The position numbers and the translations under genes were made by a program. From assembly GCF_026013475.1 (NCBI RefSeq), contig NZ_JAPDPH010000002.1:38833-102832 (forward strand): a DNA stretch of 64,000 nucleotides, read 5' to 3'. Positions 1-9,071 of this stretch are shown in pieces. Position 1 is the stretch's first letter. The number at the start of each line of letters is the position of its first letter. The notes beneath the pieces are model-generated. The model did not search any database, was not told where the DNA came from, and saw only the letters and a list, made by a program, of their open reading frames with translations. The stretch comes from Micromonospora yasonensis (GTDB lineage Bacteria; Actinomycetota; Actinomycetes; Mycobacteriales; Micromonosporaceae).

Positions 1-25
1 GCCCGGTTTCCGTACCCTCGGCGTC

Positions 26-760
26 GTGCTGCTCGACCAGGAAACCGAGAACGAGATCATCTACGAGCTGTGCCAGCTGCTCGGCCGCGCCATCCTGCCC
101 CTCAGCCGGGCCGACCGGCCGGACGGGGCCGGCCAGGGCCACGGCACGGCCTTCTTCTACACCGAGCTGGTCGGCACCACCGACGACGGGGAGGTGGTGC
201 ACGAGTGGCTGCTCACCGCGGACGCGTCGACACGGGGCGCGTACGGGGAGATCGGCCTGCGGCCCAGCATCACCGAGCCGGCGGACGCGGCGTCGGAGGC
301 GATCGAGCTGCCCGGGTTCGCCGACCGGTGGCTGCACCTGCCGGAGACCGGCGTGGCCGCCATGCCCACCGGCGGGCTGCACGGGTACGCCGACGACCGG
401 GGCTGGTGCTGGCGTACCCAGCAGGTGACCCACGCGGTCGCCGCGGACGCCGAGGCGGTCGCCCGGGTCGGCGCGGCGCCGGCGTTCGTGCTGGCCCTCG
501 GCGTCGCCGACGACGGGTCGCGGCCCCTCGAGGCGGTGATCGAACGGGTGGCACGGGACGGCGACGCCCTGCGGATCGCCACCGAGCTGCCCGCCGGCTA
601 CGTCGGCGCGCCGGTGTTCGGCGTCGAGACCGGCCCCGACGGTGAGCTGGCGCTGCGCTGCCTCGGCCTGGTGCTGCCGGCCGAGGTCGGCGGTCACCCG
701 GTGGCCACGTTCGACCGGATCCGGGCGGCCCTCACCGAGGTTACGGCCGGTTTCCGCTGA
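26..760 (+). CDS. Degenerate trypsin-fold (inactive serine protease-like) protein, 5' end uncertain
   Basis: The protein is 244 aa from a GTG at 26, but the frame is open to the window edge, so the true start may lie upstream. Residues 40-69 resemble the first barrel of a chymotrypsin-fold protease: GTAFF, then WLLTADAST where active enzymes carry a catalytic His (TAxH). Near residue 190, AGYVGAPVFGV sits where GDSGSPVF would be, so the catalytic Ser is missing too. It has no signal peptide or membrane segment in the visible part, so it is probably cytoplasmic. A peptide-binding or regulatory pseudoprotease is my inference; the fold assignment rests on motif placement only. Confidence 0.45.
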   Translation: MLLDQETENEIIYELCQLLGRAILPLSRADRPDGAGQGHGTAFFYTELVGTTDDGEVVHEWLLTADASTRGAYGEIGLRPSITEPADAASEAIELPGFADRWLHLPETGVAAMPTGGLHGYADDRGWCWRTQQVTHAVAADAEAVARVGAAPAFVLALGVADDGSRPLEAVIERVARDGDALRIATELPAGYVGAPVFGVETGPDGELALRCLGLVLPAEVGGHPVATFDRIRAALTEVTAGFR

Positions 761-769
761 CCGGTCGGC

Positions 770-1798
770 TCAACCCTCGGCGCCCGCGCCGGCCCGGTCC
801 TCGGCCGGCCGGCGCGCGGCCGGTGGTCCGACGGGCCGCGGGTCGGTCGGCCCGGCCCGCAGGAACGCCTCCGCCCACCGCCCGACCTCCGCGAAGACCT
901 TCTCGCGTACGGCGGGGCCGGAGAGCGTGAGGTCGTGCAGTCCGCCGTCGAAGCGGGCCAGGGTCACGTGCGGGCCGAGCCGGGGCGCCCAGCGGACCAT
1001 GTGCTCCACGTCGAGCACCGCGTCGGCGAGGGTGGCCGAGTCGTGCCACTTGGTGCCGCGGTAGCTGCGGGTGGAGCAGGCCAGCAGCACCGGCACCTGG
1101 ATGTCCAGGCCGGCCCGCAGTTGTCGCTGCCCGGCCCGGATCGCGTGGAGCCAGCCGGCCCGCACCGGGAACCCGGCGAGCGGCTTCCAGGCCAGGTCGT
1201 ACCGCCACTCGCCGCGGTGGTCGGCGTGCAGGCTCTCGCCGTACACGGTGCCGAGCCCGAACGGGAGGATGCGGTGCGGCGCCCGGCGGCCCAGCCGGGA
1301 GACGGCGGCCGCGAGGGGTCGACGGACCAGCCAGGGCGCGTTGATGTCGAAGAACGGGCTGTTGAGGACGATCCCGTCGACCAGGCCGGTCTCGCGGCGG
1401 GCGTGCGCCCAGAGCGAGATGATCAGGCCGCCGGTGGAGTGGCCCATGGCGAGCAGGGTGTCGTGCCCCTCGTCCTCGCGGATGATCTTCGCGGCGGCGT
1501 CCAGCTCCGGGAAGTACTCGCTCAGGTCGCGGCAGAAGTTCGGGGTCTGGTGCGGCTGCAGGCTACGGCCGTACTTGCGCAGGTCGAGCGCGTAGAAGTC
1601 CCAGCCCCGCTCGGCGAAGAAGTCCGCGACGTGGGTCTGGAAGAAGTAGTCGACGAAGCCGTGCACGTAGAGCACGGCTCGGCCGGTCGGGCGTTCCGCC
1701 CGGCGGCACACCAGCGTCGCGACGACCGGCCCTTCGTCGTCGGTGCCCAGGTCGATGGTCTGCCGCTCGTACGGCGGTCCCAGCACGTCGGGTTCCAC
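770..1798 (-). CDS. Alpha/beta hydrolase (lysophospholipase/serine aminopeptidase type)
   Basis: This is a 342-aa hydrolase of the serine-aminopeptidase (Hydrolase_4) type. An oxyanion-side YVHGF motif lies near residue 45, the nucleophile elbow GHSTGG near residue 119, and a late GGLHDLT supplies the catalytic His, so the Ser-Asp-His triad looks intact. No signal peptide is visible. The natural substrate could be a monoacylglycerol or a small ester. The GTG at 1798 gives the expected N-terminus. The C-terminal 25 residues are Pro/Ala/Gly-rich and probably disordered. Its 3' end faces the preceding gene across 9 bp, so the two are convergent. Confidence 0.8.
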   Translation of the reverse strand: MEPDVLGPPYERQTIDLGTDDEGPVVATLVCRRAERPTGRAVLYVHGFVDYFFQTHVADFFAERGWDFYALDLRKYGRSLQPHQTPNFCRDLSEYFPELDAAAKIIREDEGHDTLLAMGHSTGGLIISLWAHARRETGLVDGIVLNSPFFDINAPWLVRRPLAAAVSRLGRRAPHRILPFGLGTVYGESLHADHRGEWRYDLAWKPLAGFPVRAGWLHAIRAGQRQLRAGLDIQVPVLLACSTRSYRGTKWHDSATLADAVLDVEHMVRWAPRLGPHVTLARFDGGLHDLTLSGPAVREKVFAEVGRWAEAFLRAGPTDPRPVGPPAARRPAEDRAGAGAEG

Positions 1799-1886
1799 GA
1801 CCGCGACGGTACGCCGCCACGCTACCCGGCGGTAGCCCCCGCGCCCCGTCCGCTCGCACTGCCCATGGACGGGGCGCGGGGCCTGC

Positions 1887-2285
1887 TCAGGCCGTCTCGC
1901 CGCCGGTGGGCTCGACGCCGCCCTCGTGCGGGCCGCCCTCCCGCAGGTGCTTGTTGTGCCGCGGCTCCTGCCGCGTCTTCGCGTCGTTGAGCCGCCGGCG
2001 CAGATCGTCCCGGACGTCGTTCAGCGCGGCGTGCAGGTCATCCTCGGCGGAGATGGTGACGATCTTCTGCCGGCCCGCGATCCAGCACTCCAGGGTCACC
2101 TTCTGGCCCCGGGAGTCGCGGTCCTTCACCGACACCGCCAGCTCGGTGGCGTCGGCGTGGAACCCGGCGAGCCGGGAGTCCAGGGTCGCGAACCGCTCCG
2201 CGATCCAGACCCGGTCGCCCTGGGAGAACCCGGTGCCGACCCGCAGGCACTCGGCCACGGTCGCGGGGCTCGCCACGGCGTTCAT
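1887..2285 (-). CDS. Short HPF/RaiA-type ribosome-associated protein
   Basis: The 132-aa protein has a single S30AE/sigma-54-modulation domain. It has the alternating pattern of the family, with the typical ISAEDDLHAALNDVRDDLRR helix near residues 78-97 and a charged Lys/Arg tail. Members bind the 30S decoding region and stop translation or form hibernating ribosomes in stationary phase. The length matches short HPF/YfiA; the C-terminal dimerisation domain of long actinobacterial HPF is absent. The ATG at 2285 is the likely start. It is divergent from the SSB gene across a 291-bp intergenic region. Confidence 0.7.
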   Translation of the reverse strand: MNAVASPATVAECLRVGTGFSQGDRVWIAERFATLDSRLAGFHADATELAVSVKDRDSRGQKVTLECWIAGRQKIVTISAEDDLHAALNDVRDDLRRRLNDAKTRQEPRHNKHLREGGPHEGGVEPTGGETA

Positions 2286-2469
2286 CGCGCGGCCTCGCAG
2301 ACGTCTCGGAGAAGCATCGTCGCTCCCTCTCTCTCGGGGTTGATCAACGCCATACCCAGTCGGTGGGCGTCCGGAAACGCTTCACCCGCCGGCCACCCCG
2401 ATCATGCTGCGGCGCGGGCCAGCGGCACAGGGACCGTGGTCCCTAGCAGACGGGACCTTGATCAGGTCG

Positions 2470-2497
2470 TTGTCCACAGCGCGCCCCGTCGTCCACA
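2470..2497 (+). promoter_or_regulatory. Pair of DnaA-box-like sites upstream of ssb paralogue
   Basis: TTGTCCACA (2470-2478) matches the actinobacterial DnaA box exactly, and TCGTCCACA (2489-2497) differs from it at one position. The two share orientation and start 19 bp apart, about 80-105 bp before the SSB start codon. A DnaA-regulated promoter is the simplest reading. A chance match to a 9-mer is possible, but two adjacent copies before a replication gene make chance less likely. Confidence 0.45.
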
Positions 2498-2576
2498 GCT
2501 GCGGGGCGTGCGGCTGGTGGCGGGGCCGGCGCGGGTCGAGGCTCGACCCGACAAGCCGAATCTCCCTGGAGGGGCG

Positions 2577-3335
2577 ATGTTCGATACGTACGTCACTATC
2601 GTCGGCAACGTGCTGACCGCGCCCGAGTGGCGCCGTACCACGCAGACCAACACCCTGGTGGCCAACTTCAAGGTCGCCTCGACCGCCCGCCGGCTGGACC
2701 GGGATTCCGGCCGCTGGGTCGACGGCAACAGCCTGCGGGTGCGGGTGAACTGCTGGCGGAAGCTGGCCGAGGGGGTGGCCGCCTCGGTGATGGTCGGCGA
2801 CCCGGTGGTCGTCGCCGGCCGGCTCTACACCCGTGACTGGACCGACGACGCCGGCAACCACCGCACCCTCTACGAGTTGGAGGCGGTCGCGGTCGGGCAC
2901 GACCTGGCCCGGGGGCGCAGCCGCTTCCTGCGCAACCGTCCGAGCATGGCGACCAGCACCGTGGATGACGCCGAGGCGGAGCGCCGGGTGCACGGTGAGG
3001 CGACCGAGTCGGTGCCGGACGGGCAGGCGCCGGCCTCGCTCGACGACCGCCCGTTCGACGACGAGTTCGAGGTGCTGGATTTCGCCGACCGTCGTGGCGG
3101 GCTCGCCGACGACCTGGACGGGCCGCCGACCGGTGACTTCGACGTGGCGGCCGACCCGTTCGACGATCTGGCCGACGAGGCCGGGGTCGAACGGGGCGGT
3201 GACGACGAGGACGACGACGAGGTGACCACCGGGCCCGGCGAGACCGGCGAGCCGGCGCCGGCCGGTGACCCCGAGGGCATCACCCCGACCGGTCGCGGCC
3301 GACGGGGCGGGCGACGGGCACCGGTGCCCGCCTGA
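2577..3335 (+). CDS. ssb: Single-stranded DNA-binding protein paralogue (SsbB-like)
   Basis: The protein is 252 aa, starting at the ATG at 2577 behind a clear GGAGGGG ribosome site; the longer upstream frame is not needed. Residues 1-110 form an OB fold of the SSB family: FDTYVTIVGNVLTAPEW, then VANFKVAST, VRVNCWRKLAE and VVVAGRL. The tail is long and rich in Asp/Glu, but it ends in a basic GRRGGRRAPVPA rather than the acidic DDxxPF tip that recruits partner proteins. It therefore resembles accessory SsbB proteins (transformation, sporulation segregation) more than the essential SsbA. Two DnaA-box-like sites lie upstream. Confidence 0.85.
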   Translation: MFDTYVTIVGNVLTAPEWRRTTQTNTLVANFKVASTARRLDRDSGRWVDGNSLRVRVNCWRKLAEGVAASVMVGDPVVVAGRLYTRDWTDDAGNHRTLYELEAVAVGHDLARGRSRFLRNRPSMATSTVDDAEAERRVHGEATESVPDGQAPASLDDRPFDDEFEVLDFADRRGGLADDLDGPPTGDFDVAADPFDDLADEAGVERGGDDEDDDEVTTGPGETGEPAPAGDPEGITPTGRGRRGGRRAPVPA

Positions 3336-3346
3336 GCCCAGGCGGG
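3327..3346 (+). terminator. Hairpin at the end of ssb
   Basis: CCCGCCTG and CAGGCGGG form a perfect 8-bp stem with a 4-nt AGCC loop. The hairpin overlaps the ssb stop codon. No U-tract follows, which is common for actinobacterial terminators. Confidence 0.45.
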
Positions 3347-3429
3347 TCGTGCAACGGGGGAGCGGGGTGGCGACGCCGGCGTGGCCACCCCGCCGTACGA
3401 CTAGGCTGGCCGGCCGGAGGTGGTGCGGG

Positions 3430-4551
3430 GTGCGGCAGGTGACCGCCATGGCGACCGCGGCGGGACTGGTGGCGGGCTACGCCTTGGACTCGCTGCTCGG
3501 CGATCCCCGCCGGTGGCATCCGGTGGCCGGCTTCGGCCGCGCCGCCGGCGCGCTGGAGCAGCGGATGTACCGGCCGGACCGGACGGCCGGGGCGGCATTC
3601 ACCGCGCTCGCCGTCGGCGCCCCGGTGCTGCTCGGGGTGGCCGGCACGCTCGCCACCCGGCGCCGCCCGCTGGCCCGCGCCGCGCTGGTGGCCGCCGGCA
3701 CCTGGACCGTGCTGGGCGGGCGCACCCTGCGCCACGAGTCCCGCGTCATGGCCCGGGCGCTCGGCGCCGGTGACCTGCCCACCGCGCGCGGCCGGCTCAA
3801 CCACCTCTGCGGCCGCGACCCATCCGCCCTGGACGAGCCGGAACTGGCCCGGGCCACCGTCGAGTCGGTCGCCGAGAACACCTCCGACGCGGTCGTCGCG
3901 CCGCTGCTCTGGGGCGCGGTCGCCGGGCTCCCGGGCCTGCTCGGTTACCGCGCGGCGAACACGCTCGACGCGATGGTCGGCCACCGCTCGCCCCGCTACG
4001 CCCGGTTCGGCACCCCGGCCGCCCGCCTGGACGACCTGCTCAACCTGGTCCCGGCCCGGCTGACCGGGCTGCTCACCGTGGCCGTGGCACCGACCGCGCA
4101 CGGCGACCGCCGGGTGGCCTGGCAGGTCTTCCGGCGGGACCGCGACGACCACCCGAGCCCCAACGCCGGCCAGTGCGAGGCGGCGATGGCCGGCGCGCTC
4201 GGCGTACGACTCGGCGGGCGCAACGTCTACTTCGGGCGTTCCGAGACCCGCCCGTTCCTCGGCGACGGTCCCCGGCCCGAGGCGCGGCACCTGAACCGGG
4301 CCGCCCGGATCTCCGGGGCGGTCGGGCTGGCCGCGCTCGGCCTCGCCGCCGCGTACCCGGTGACGGTGGGGCGCCTGGTCGGGGCGGTCGGCCGGCCCGC
4401 GCTGCGCGGCCTGGCCCGGGCTGGCTCGGCCGCCGCCCGCGCGGCGGGCCGATGCAGGTCCGGAGCCAGCGAGGCGGTGCGCCCGCGCCGGGCCGGACGC
4501 CGGGACCTGGACGTGGCGCCCGCCCGGATGCGGCGGGGGAGCGGGCGATGA
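3430..4551 (+). CDS. cobD: Adenosylcobinamide-phosphate synthase CobD/CbiB
   Basis: This 373-aa integral membrane enzyme attaches aminopropanol (phosphate) to cobyric acid in late cobalamin synthesis. Family signatures include [13 protein letters not shown] near residue 16, [17 protein letters not shown] near residue 140, and the segments [18 protein letters not shown] and [22 protein letters not shown]. Several hydrophobic helices span the protein. The GTG at 3430 has GGAGGTGG 6 bp upstream, which decides the start over the ATG at 3448. The last 55 residues are Arg/Ala-rich. The stop overlaps the cobQ start in an ATGA, so the two are translationally coupled. Confidence 0.92.
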   Translation: MRQVTAMATAAGLVAGYALDSLLGDPRRWHPVAGFGRAAGALEQRMYRPDRTAGAAFTALAVGAPVLLGVAGTLATRRRPLARAALVAAGTWTVLGGRTLRHESRVMARALGAGDLPTARGRLNHLCGRDPSALDEPELARATVESVAENTSDAVVAPLLWGAVAGLPGLLGYRAANTLDAMVGHRSPRYARFGTPAARLDDLLNLVPARLTGLLTVAVAPTAHGDRRVAWQVFRRDRDDHPSPNAGQCEAAMAGALGVRLGGRNVYFGRSETRPFLGDGPRPEARHLNRAARISGAVGLAALGLAAAYPVTVGRLVGAVGRPALRGLARAGSAAARAAGRCRSGASEAVRPRRAGRRDLDVAPARMRRGSGR

Positions 4552-6086
4552 GCGGGGGACTGCTGGTCGCCGGCACCACCTCCGACGCCGGCAAGAGCGT
4601 GCTCACCGCCGGCATTTGCCGGTGGCTGCACCGCCGGGGCGTGCGCGTCGCCCCGTTCAAGGCGCAGAACATGTCCAACAACTCGGCGGTGGTGGTCGGT
4701 CCGGACGGGCGCGGCGGGGAGATCGGCCGGGCCCAGGCGATGCAGGCCGCCGCCTGCGGGCTCGCCCCGGACCTGCGCTTCAACCCGGTACTGCTCAAGC
4801 CGGGCAGTGACCACGCCAGCCAGGTGGTGCTGCTCGGCGAGGCGGTCGACACCGTCACCGCCGGCAACTTCCGCGAGCTGCGTCCCCGGCTGGCCGAGAC
4901 CGCGTATGCCGCGCTGGCCGAGCTGCGGGCCGCGTACGACGTGGTGATCTGCGAGGGGGCCGGCAGCCCGGCCGAGATCAACCTGCGGGCCGGGGACTAC
5001 GTGAACATGGGCCTGGCCCGGCACGCCGGGCTGCCCACGATCGTGGTCGGCGACATCGACCGGGGTGGGGTGTTCGCCTCGATGTTCGGCACCGTGGCCC
5101 TGCTCGACCCCGCCGATCAGGCCCTGGTCGCCGGCTTCGTGATCAACAAGTTCCGCGGTGACCTGGGGCTGCTCCGGCCCGGGCTGGACATGCTGCACGC
5201 GGTCACCGGGCGCCCCACGTATGGAGTGCTGCCCTGGGAGCTCGACCTCTGGCTGGACGCCGAGGACTCGCTCGCCTACGGCCGGGTGCTCGGCCGGCCG
5301 GCCGCCCCACGCGGCACCGACTGGCTCGACGTCGCCGTGGTCCGGCTGCCCCGGATCAGCAACGCCACTGACGTCGAGGCGCTCGCCACCGAGCCGGGCG
5401 TCCGGGTGCGGCTGACCGTCGAGCCAGCCGAGCTGGCCGCCGCCGACCTGGTCGTGCTCCCGGGTTCCAAGTCGACCGTGGCCGACCTGGCCTGGCTGCG
5501 GGAGACCGGCCTGGCCGACGCCGTGTCGGCGCACGCCGCCGCCGGCCGACCGCTGCTCGGGATCTGCGGCGGGTTCCAGATGCTGTCCCGGGCGATCCAC
5601 GACCCGGTGGAGAGCCGCCGGGGCAGCGTCCCCGGGCTCGGCCTGCTACCCGTCGAGATCACCTTCGACCCGCGCAAGACGGTCCGCCGCGCCACCGGCA
5701 CCGCCGACGGCGACGTGCCGGTCCACGGCTACGAGATCCACCACGGGTACGTCTCCGCCGCCGACCCCGGCCTGCCGCCGCTGCTGCGTCACGCCGACGG
5801 CACCGGCGAGGGCGCCCGGCTCGGCGCGGTGCACGGCACCCACTGGCACGGCGCGTTCGAGTCGGACGGCTTCCGCCGCCGGTTCCTCACCGAGGTCGCC
5901 CGGCTGGCCGGCCGGTCCGGCTTCAAGGTCGCCCCGGACACCGAGTTCGCCGCCGCCCGCGAGCGGACCCTGGACCTCCTCGGCGACCTGGTCGAGGAGC
6001 ACCTGGACACGGCGGCCCTGTGGCGGCTGGTCGAGTCCGGCCCGCCACCGGGCCTGCCGTTCGTCCCGCCCGGCGCACCGCGGTGA
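4548..6086 (+). CDS. cobQ: Cobyric acid synthase CobQ/CbiP
   Basis: This 512-aa glutamine-dependent amidotransferase amidates adenosylcobyrinic a,c-diamide at side chains b, d, e and g. The N-terminal ATPase domain has an intact P-loop (GTTSDAGKS, residues 9-17) and FKAQNMSNN. The C-terminal glutaminase domain keeps the nucleophile Cys in [11 protein letters not shown] near residue 345 and the partner HYEIHHG-type segment (VHGYEIHHG). The ATG at 4548 overlaps the cobD stop (ATGA). It is convergent with the rhodanese gene 12 bp downstream. Confidence 0.95.
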   Translation: MSGGLLVAGTTSDAGKSVLTAGICRWLHRRGVRVAPFKAQNMSNNSAVVVGPDGRGGEIGRAQAMQAAACGLAPDLRFNPVLLKPGSDHASQVVLLGEAVDTVTAGNFRELRPRLAETAYAALAELRAAYDVVICEGAGSPAEINLRAGDYVNMGLARHAGLPTIVVGDIDRGGVFASMFGTVALLDPADQALVAGFVINKFRGDLGLLRPGLDMLHAVTGRPTYGVLPWELDLWLDAEDSLAYGRVLGRPAAPRGTDWLDVAVVRLPRISNATDVEALATEPGVRVRLTVEPAELAAADLVVLPGSKSTVADLAWLRETGLADAVSAHAAAGRPLLGICGGFQMLSRAIHDPVESRRGSVPGLGLLPVEITFDPRKTVRRATGTADGDVPVHGYEIHHGYVSAADPGLPPLLRHADGTGEGARLGAVHGTHWHGAFESDGFRRRFLTEVARLAGRSGFKVAPDTEFAAARERTLDLLGDLVEEHLDTAALWRLVESGPPPGLPFVPPGAPR

Positions 6087-6098
6087 CGGATGCGCGCC

Positions 6099-6500
6099 TC
6101 AGTAGCGGACGTCGGCCGGGCGGTCGGACATCGGCAGGCCGGCCTCCCGCCATCCCTGCACGCCGCCGATCATGTCGGTGGCCCGGCGCAGGCCGAGCGC
6201 CTGCAGGCCGGCGGCCGCCAGGCTGGAGCTGTAACCCTCGCGGCACACCACCACGACCTCCCGGTCGTATCCGATCGCCTCGGGGATCCGCCAGGCACTG
6301 GCCGGGTCCAGCCGCCACTCCAGCACGGTCCGGTCGATGACGATCGCTCCGGGCAGTTCGCCCTGCTCACGCCGCTGCGCCTCGGTACGCGTGTCGACCA
6401 GCAGCGCCCCGCTACGGATTGCCTCGACGGTCTCGTGCGGGGTCAGCCGGCGGAGCCCGGCCCGGGCCTGTTCCAGCAGGGCGTCGACGCCCGGACTCAT
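6099..6500 (-). CDS. Rhodanese-like domain protein
   Basis: The 133-aa protein is a single rhodanese domain. LLVDTRTEAQRREQGELPGA near residues 33-52 is the typical CH2A region. The active-site loop is VVCREGYSS, with the catalytic Cys near residue 87. The C-terminal GGVQGWREAGLPM is a standard rhodanese ending. It likely moves sulfane sulfur; the acceptor is unknown. The ATG at 6500 is preferred, though a GTG 3 bp upstream is also possible. It is single-domain and cytoplasmic. Confidence 0.85.
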   Translation of the reverse strand: MSPGVDALLEQARAGLRRLTPHETVEAIRSGALLVDTRTEAQRREQGELPGAIVIDRTVLEWRLDPASAWRIPEAIGYDREVVVVCREGYSSSLAAAGLQALGLRRATDMIGGVQGWREAGLPMSDRPADVRY

Positions 6501-6611
6501 CACGTCATGGAGCACCACCCGATGATGCCGGCCGCCCCGGCACAGTGCCCGGTGAACGGCCCGCTGTCGGGGAAGGATCCAGCGGACGGGGGAACGGCTA
6601 GCGTCGGTCGG

Positions 6612-7337
6612 GTGACGGTGGCGGTGATCGAGGCGTACGCCGGGCTGGCCCGGCGGGTGCTGGCCGGGCCGGCGCGGTTGGGGCGTACCCGACTGGTGGC
6701 GGTCGACGGGCCGAGCGGCGCGGGCAAGAGCCTGTACGCGACGCGCCTCGCGGACGCCTTCGCCGCGCTGTCCGGTGGCGACCGGCCACCGGTGGTCCGC
6801 ACCGACGACCTGCTCGACGGGTGGGACGACCAGCTCACCTTCTGGCCCCGTCTGGAGGAGTGGGTGCTCGATCCGGTCCGCGCCGGCCGGCCCGGCGCCT
6901 ACCGCCGGTACAGCTGGGCGCGCCGGTGCTTCCTCGACCGGCCGGTCCCGGTGCCGGCCGGGCCGGTGCTCATCGTCGAGGGAGTGAGCGCGGCACGGGC
7001 CCCGGCCCGGCCGGAGCTGACCCTGTCGGTCTTCGTCACCGCGCCGGCGGAGCTGCGGCTCTGCCGCGCGCTCGCCCGTGACGGCGCGGAGATCCTGCCC
7101 GAGCTGCGCCGCTGGCACGCGGGCGAGCGGACGCACTTCGCCGCCGACCGCACCGAGGCGGCCGCGGACGTCCTGGTCGACGGTGCCCCCGCACTGCCGC
7201 ACGACCCGGACCGCTACTACGTCCGCCGGCCCGGAGAGCGGCGCCCGACCCACCAGCGCCCGGTGGGTCACGCGACGGGCCGGGAGCAGGCTCGGGCGGT
7301 GCCTCCCGGTAAGGCCGGCATACGATGCCGGTCATGA
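6612..7337 (+). CDS. Uridine kinase-like P-loop NTPase
   Basis: The 241-aa protein starts at the GTG at 6612. It has a Walker A GPSGAGKS near residue 36, a RTDDLLDGWDD segment typical of actinobacterial uridine-kinase-like proteins, and a Walker B-like VLIVEGVSA near residue 120. These features suit transfer of phosphate to a nucleoside or small metabolite; the substrate is not certain. The C-terminal 30 residues are Arg/Pro-rich and look non-conserved. Its TGA overlaps the ATG of the following peptidase (ATGA at 7334), indicating coupled translation. Confidence 0.75.
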   Translation: MTVAVIEAYAGLARRVLAGPARLGRTRLVAVDGPSGAGKSLYATRLADAFAALSGGDRPPVVRTDDLLDGWDDQLTFWPRLEEWVLDPVRAGRPGAYRRYSWARRCFLDRPVPVPAGPVLIVEGVSAARAPARPELTLSVFVTAPAELRLCRALARDGAEILPELRRWHAGERTHFAADRTEAAADVLVDGAPALPHDPDRYYVRRPGERRPTHQRPVGHATGREQARAVPPGKAGIRCRS

Positions 7338-8701
7338 CCACACCGATCATGTCCGAGTCCGAGGTGCGGGCCGCCGTCGAGCGTGAACTGCCCGGAGTCC
7401 GTGCCGACCTCGAACGTCTCGTCCGCATCCCGGGCATCGCCTTCGAGGGCTTCGACCACTCGCACGTCGAACGTTCCGCCGAGGCGGTGGCGGAGCTGCT
7501 GCGTGGCTGCGGTCTCGACACCAAGATCGTGCGCTCCGGCGGCCAGCCGGCGGTGATCGGGACGAAGGCGGCCCCGCCCGGCGCGCCCACCGTGCTGATG
7601 TACGCCCACCACGACGTCCAGCCGGTCGGTGACCTCTCGCTGTGGGAGTCCGACCCGTTCGAGCCGGTGGAGCGGAACGGCCGCCTCTACGGTCGGGGCG
7701 CGGCCGACGACAAGGCCGGCATCATGGCGCACATCGCCGCGCTGCGCGCCTTCGGCGATCGGCTCCCGGTCGGCGTGGTCCTGTTCATCGAGGGCGAGGA
7801 GGAGTACGGCTCGGACTCGCTGGAGCGGCTGCTCGCCGAGCACCGCGAGGAGCTGGCCTCGGACGTCATCGTGATCGCCGACTCGACCAACTGGGACGTC
7901 GGCGTGCCGGCGCTCACCACCTCGCTGCGCGGCATCGTCAACTGCTTCGTCGAGGTGCGCACCCTCGACCACGCGGTGCACAGCGGAATGTTCGGCGGCG
8001 CCGTGCCGGACGCGCTGACCGCCCTGGTCAAGCTGCTCGGCACGCTGCACGACGACGCCGGGAACGTGACCGTCGAGGGGCTGGTCGGCCGGGACGGCGC
8101 CAGCGTCGACTACCCGGAGGACCGGTTCCGCGCCGAGGCCGGCCTGGTCGAGGGGGCGGAGCTGTTCGGCACCGGCCGGATCACCGACCGGCTCTGGACC
8201 AAGCCGGCCCTGGCCATCCTGGGCGTCGACGCCCCGGCCACCGGCGAGGCCCCCAACGCGCTGGTCCCGTCCGCGAAGGCGAAGCTGAGCGTACGGCTGG
8301 CGCCGGGCGACGACCCGAAGAAGGCGTACGCGGCGCTCACCACCCACCTGGAGCAGTACGCCCCGTGGGGCGCGCAGGTGACGGTGACCTTCGAGCACGA
8401 CGGCGCGCCCTGCGTCATCGACGCCACCGGCCCGATGTTCGAGGCGGCGCGGGCGGCGTTCCGGGGCGCCTGGGACGGCACCGATCCGGTTGACATCGGC
8501 GTGGGCGGCTCGATCCCGTTCATCGCCACCTTCCAGGAGATGTTCCCCCGGGCGGCGATCCTGGTGACCGGTGTGGAGGACCCGCACGCCCGGGCCCACG
8601 GTCCGAACGAGAGCCTGCACCTGGGCGAGTTCGCCCGGGTCTGCGTGGCCGAGGCGTTGCTGCTGGCGAAGGTCGCCGAGGTGGGGACGAACCGGCCCTG
8701 A
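7334..8701 (+). CDS. M20 family metallo-dipeptidase
   Basis: The 455-aa enzyme is an M20/M25/M40 zinc peptidase. Metal and catalytic motifs are intact: YAHHDVQP near residue 95, GRGAADDKAG near residue 120, FIEGEEEYGS near residue 153, then VIADST. A GGSIPF segment near residue 395 and the C-terminal HGPNESLHL complete the second metal site. The inserted lid/dimerisation domain lies around residues 190-340. I choose the ATG at 7334 because it overlaps the previous stop; an ATG at 7325 is in frame. Likely role: dipeptide hydrolysis in the cytoplasm. Confidence 0.88.
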   Translation: MTTPIMSESEVRAAVERELPGVRADLERLVRIPGIAFEGFDHSHVERSAEAVAELLRGCGLDTKIVRSGGQPAVIGTKAAPPGAPTVLMYAHHDVQPVGDLSLWESDPFEPVERNGRLYGRGAADDKAGIMAHIAALRAFGDRLPVGVVLFIEGEEEYGSDSLERLLAEHREELASDVIVIADSTNWDVGVPALTTSLRGIVNCFVEVRTLDHAVHSGMFGGAVPDALTALVKLLGTLHDDAGNVTVEGLVGRDGASVDYPEDRFRAEAGLVEGAELFGTGRITDRLWTKPALAILGVDAPATGEAPNALVPSAKAKLSVRLAPGDDPKKAYAALTTHLEQYAPWGAQVTVTFEHDGAPCVIDATGPMFEAARAAFRGAWDGTDPVDIGVGGSIPFIATFQEMFPRAAILVTGVEDPHARAHGPNESLHLGEFARVCVAEALLLAKVAEVGTNRP

Positions 8702-8774
8702 GATGTCGGGACCGTAACTTCCGGGCCGATGTCGGAGTTTCCGATGTGTCGGGCGGCGGGGTGTTATAGCCTTT

Positions 8775-8788
8775 CGAACATGCGTACG
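8775..8788 (+). promoter_or_regulatory. Candidate LexA (SOS) box overlapping a start codon
   Basis: The 14 bases CGAACATGCGTACG match the actinobacterial SOS consensus CGAACRNRYGTTYG at 13 of 14 positions. The site contains the ATG at 8780. A TATAGC at 8765-8770 could be a -10 element, which would put the transcription start at or next to the ATG (a leaderless mRNA) and LexA over the initiation site. Confidence 0.45.
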
Positions 8789-8986
8789 AACGATGAGTTG
8801 GCGCGGCTCCAGGCCGCCGTCAGTGCCCTGGGGGACGTCGACGTCTCCGCGTGGTCCGAGGACACGCTCAAGGAACAGCTCGGCGAGCTCTCCGCCGCGC
8901 TGGTCACGCTCGACGCGCTGCTGACCCGGGTCGCCGACGAGGTCCGTGCCCGCGGCCTGCGGATCGAGGAGCCGGTCTCGGCCTGA
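8780..8986 (+). CDS. Small coiled helical protein, possibly a DUF222 (13E12-type) N-terminal remnant
   Basis: The 68-aa reading frame begins at the ATG at 8780. It is nearly all helical: [20 protein letters not shown], then [20 protein letters not shown] and EVRARGL. This resembles the first helices of DUF222/HNH (13E12-family) proteins, which in mycobacteria are often LexA-controlled, but the rest of such a protein is absent. It could equally be an independent small protein. A longer start at 8729 is possible, but the -10-like TATAGC would then lie inside the gene. No ribosome site is visible. Confidence 0.5.
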   Translation: MRTNDELARLQAAVSALGDVDVSAWSEDTLKEQLGELSAALVTLDALLTRVADEVRARGLRIEEPVSA

Positions 8987-9071
8987 TCGGGACCGGCTCC
9001 GGTCCCCGTCCACGCCCTGTCGCCCGGCCGGGATGCCCGTCCGTGTCGGTGGTGGCTGGCAGGATGGATTC

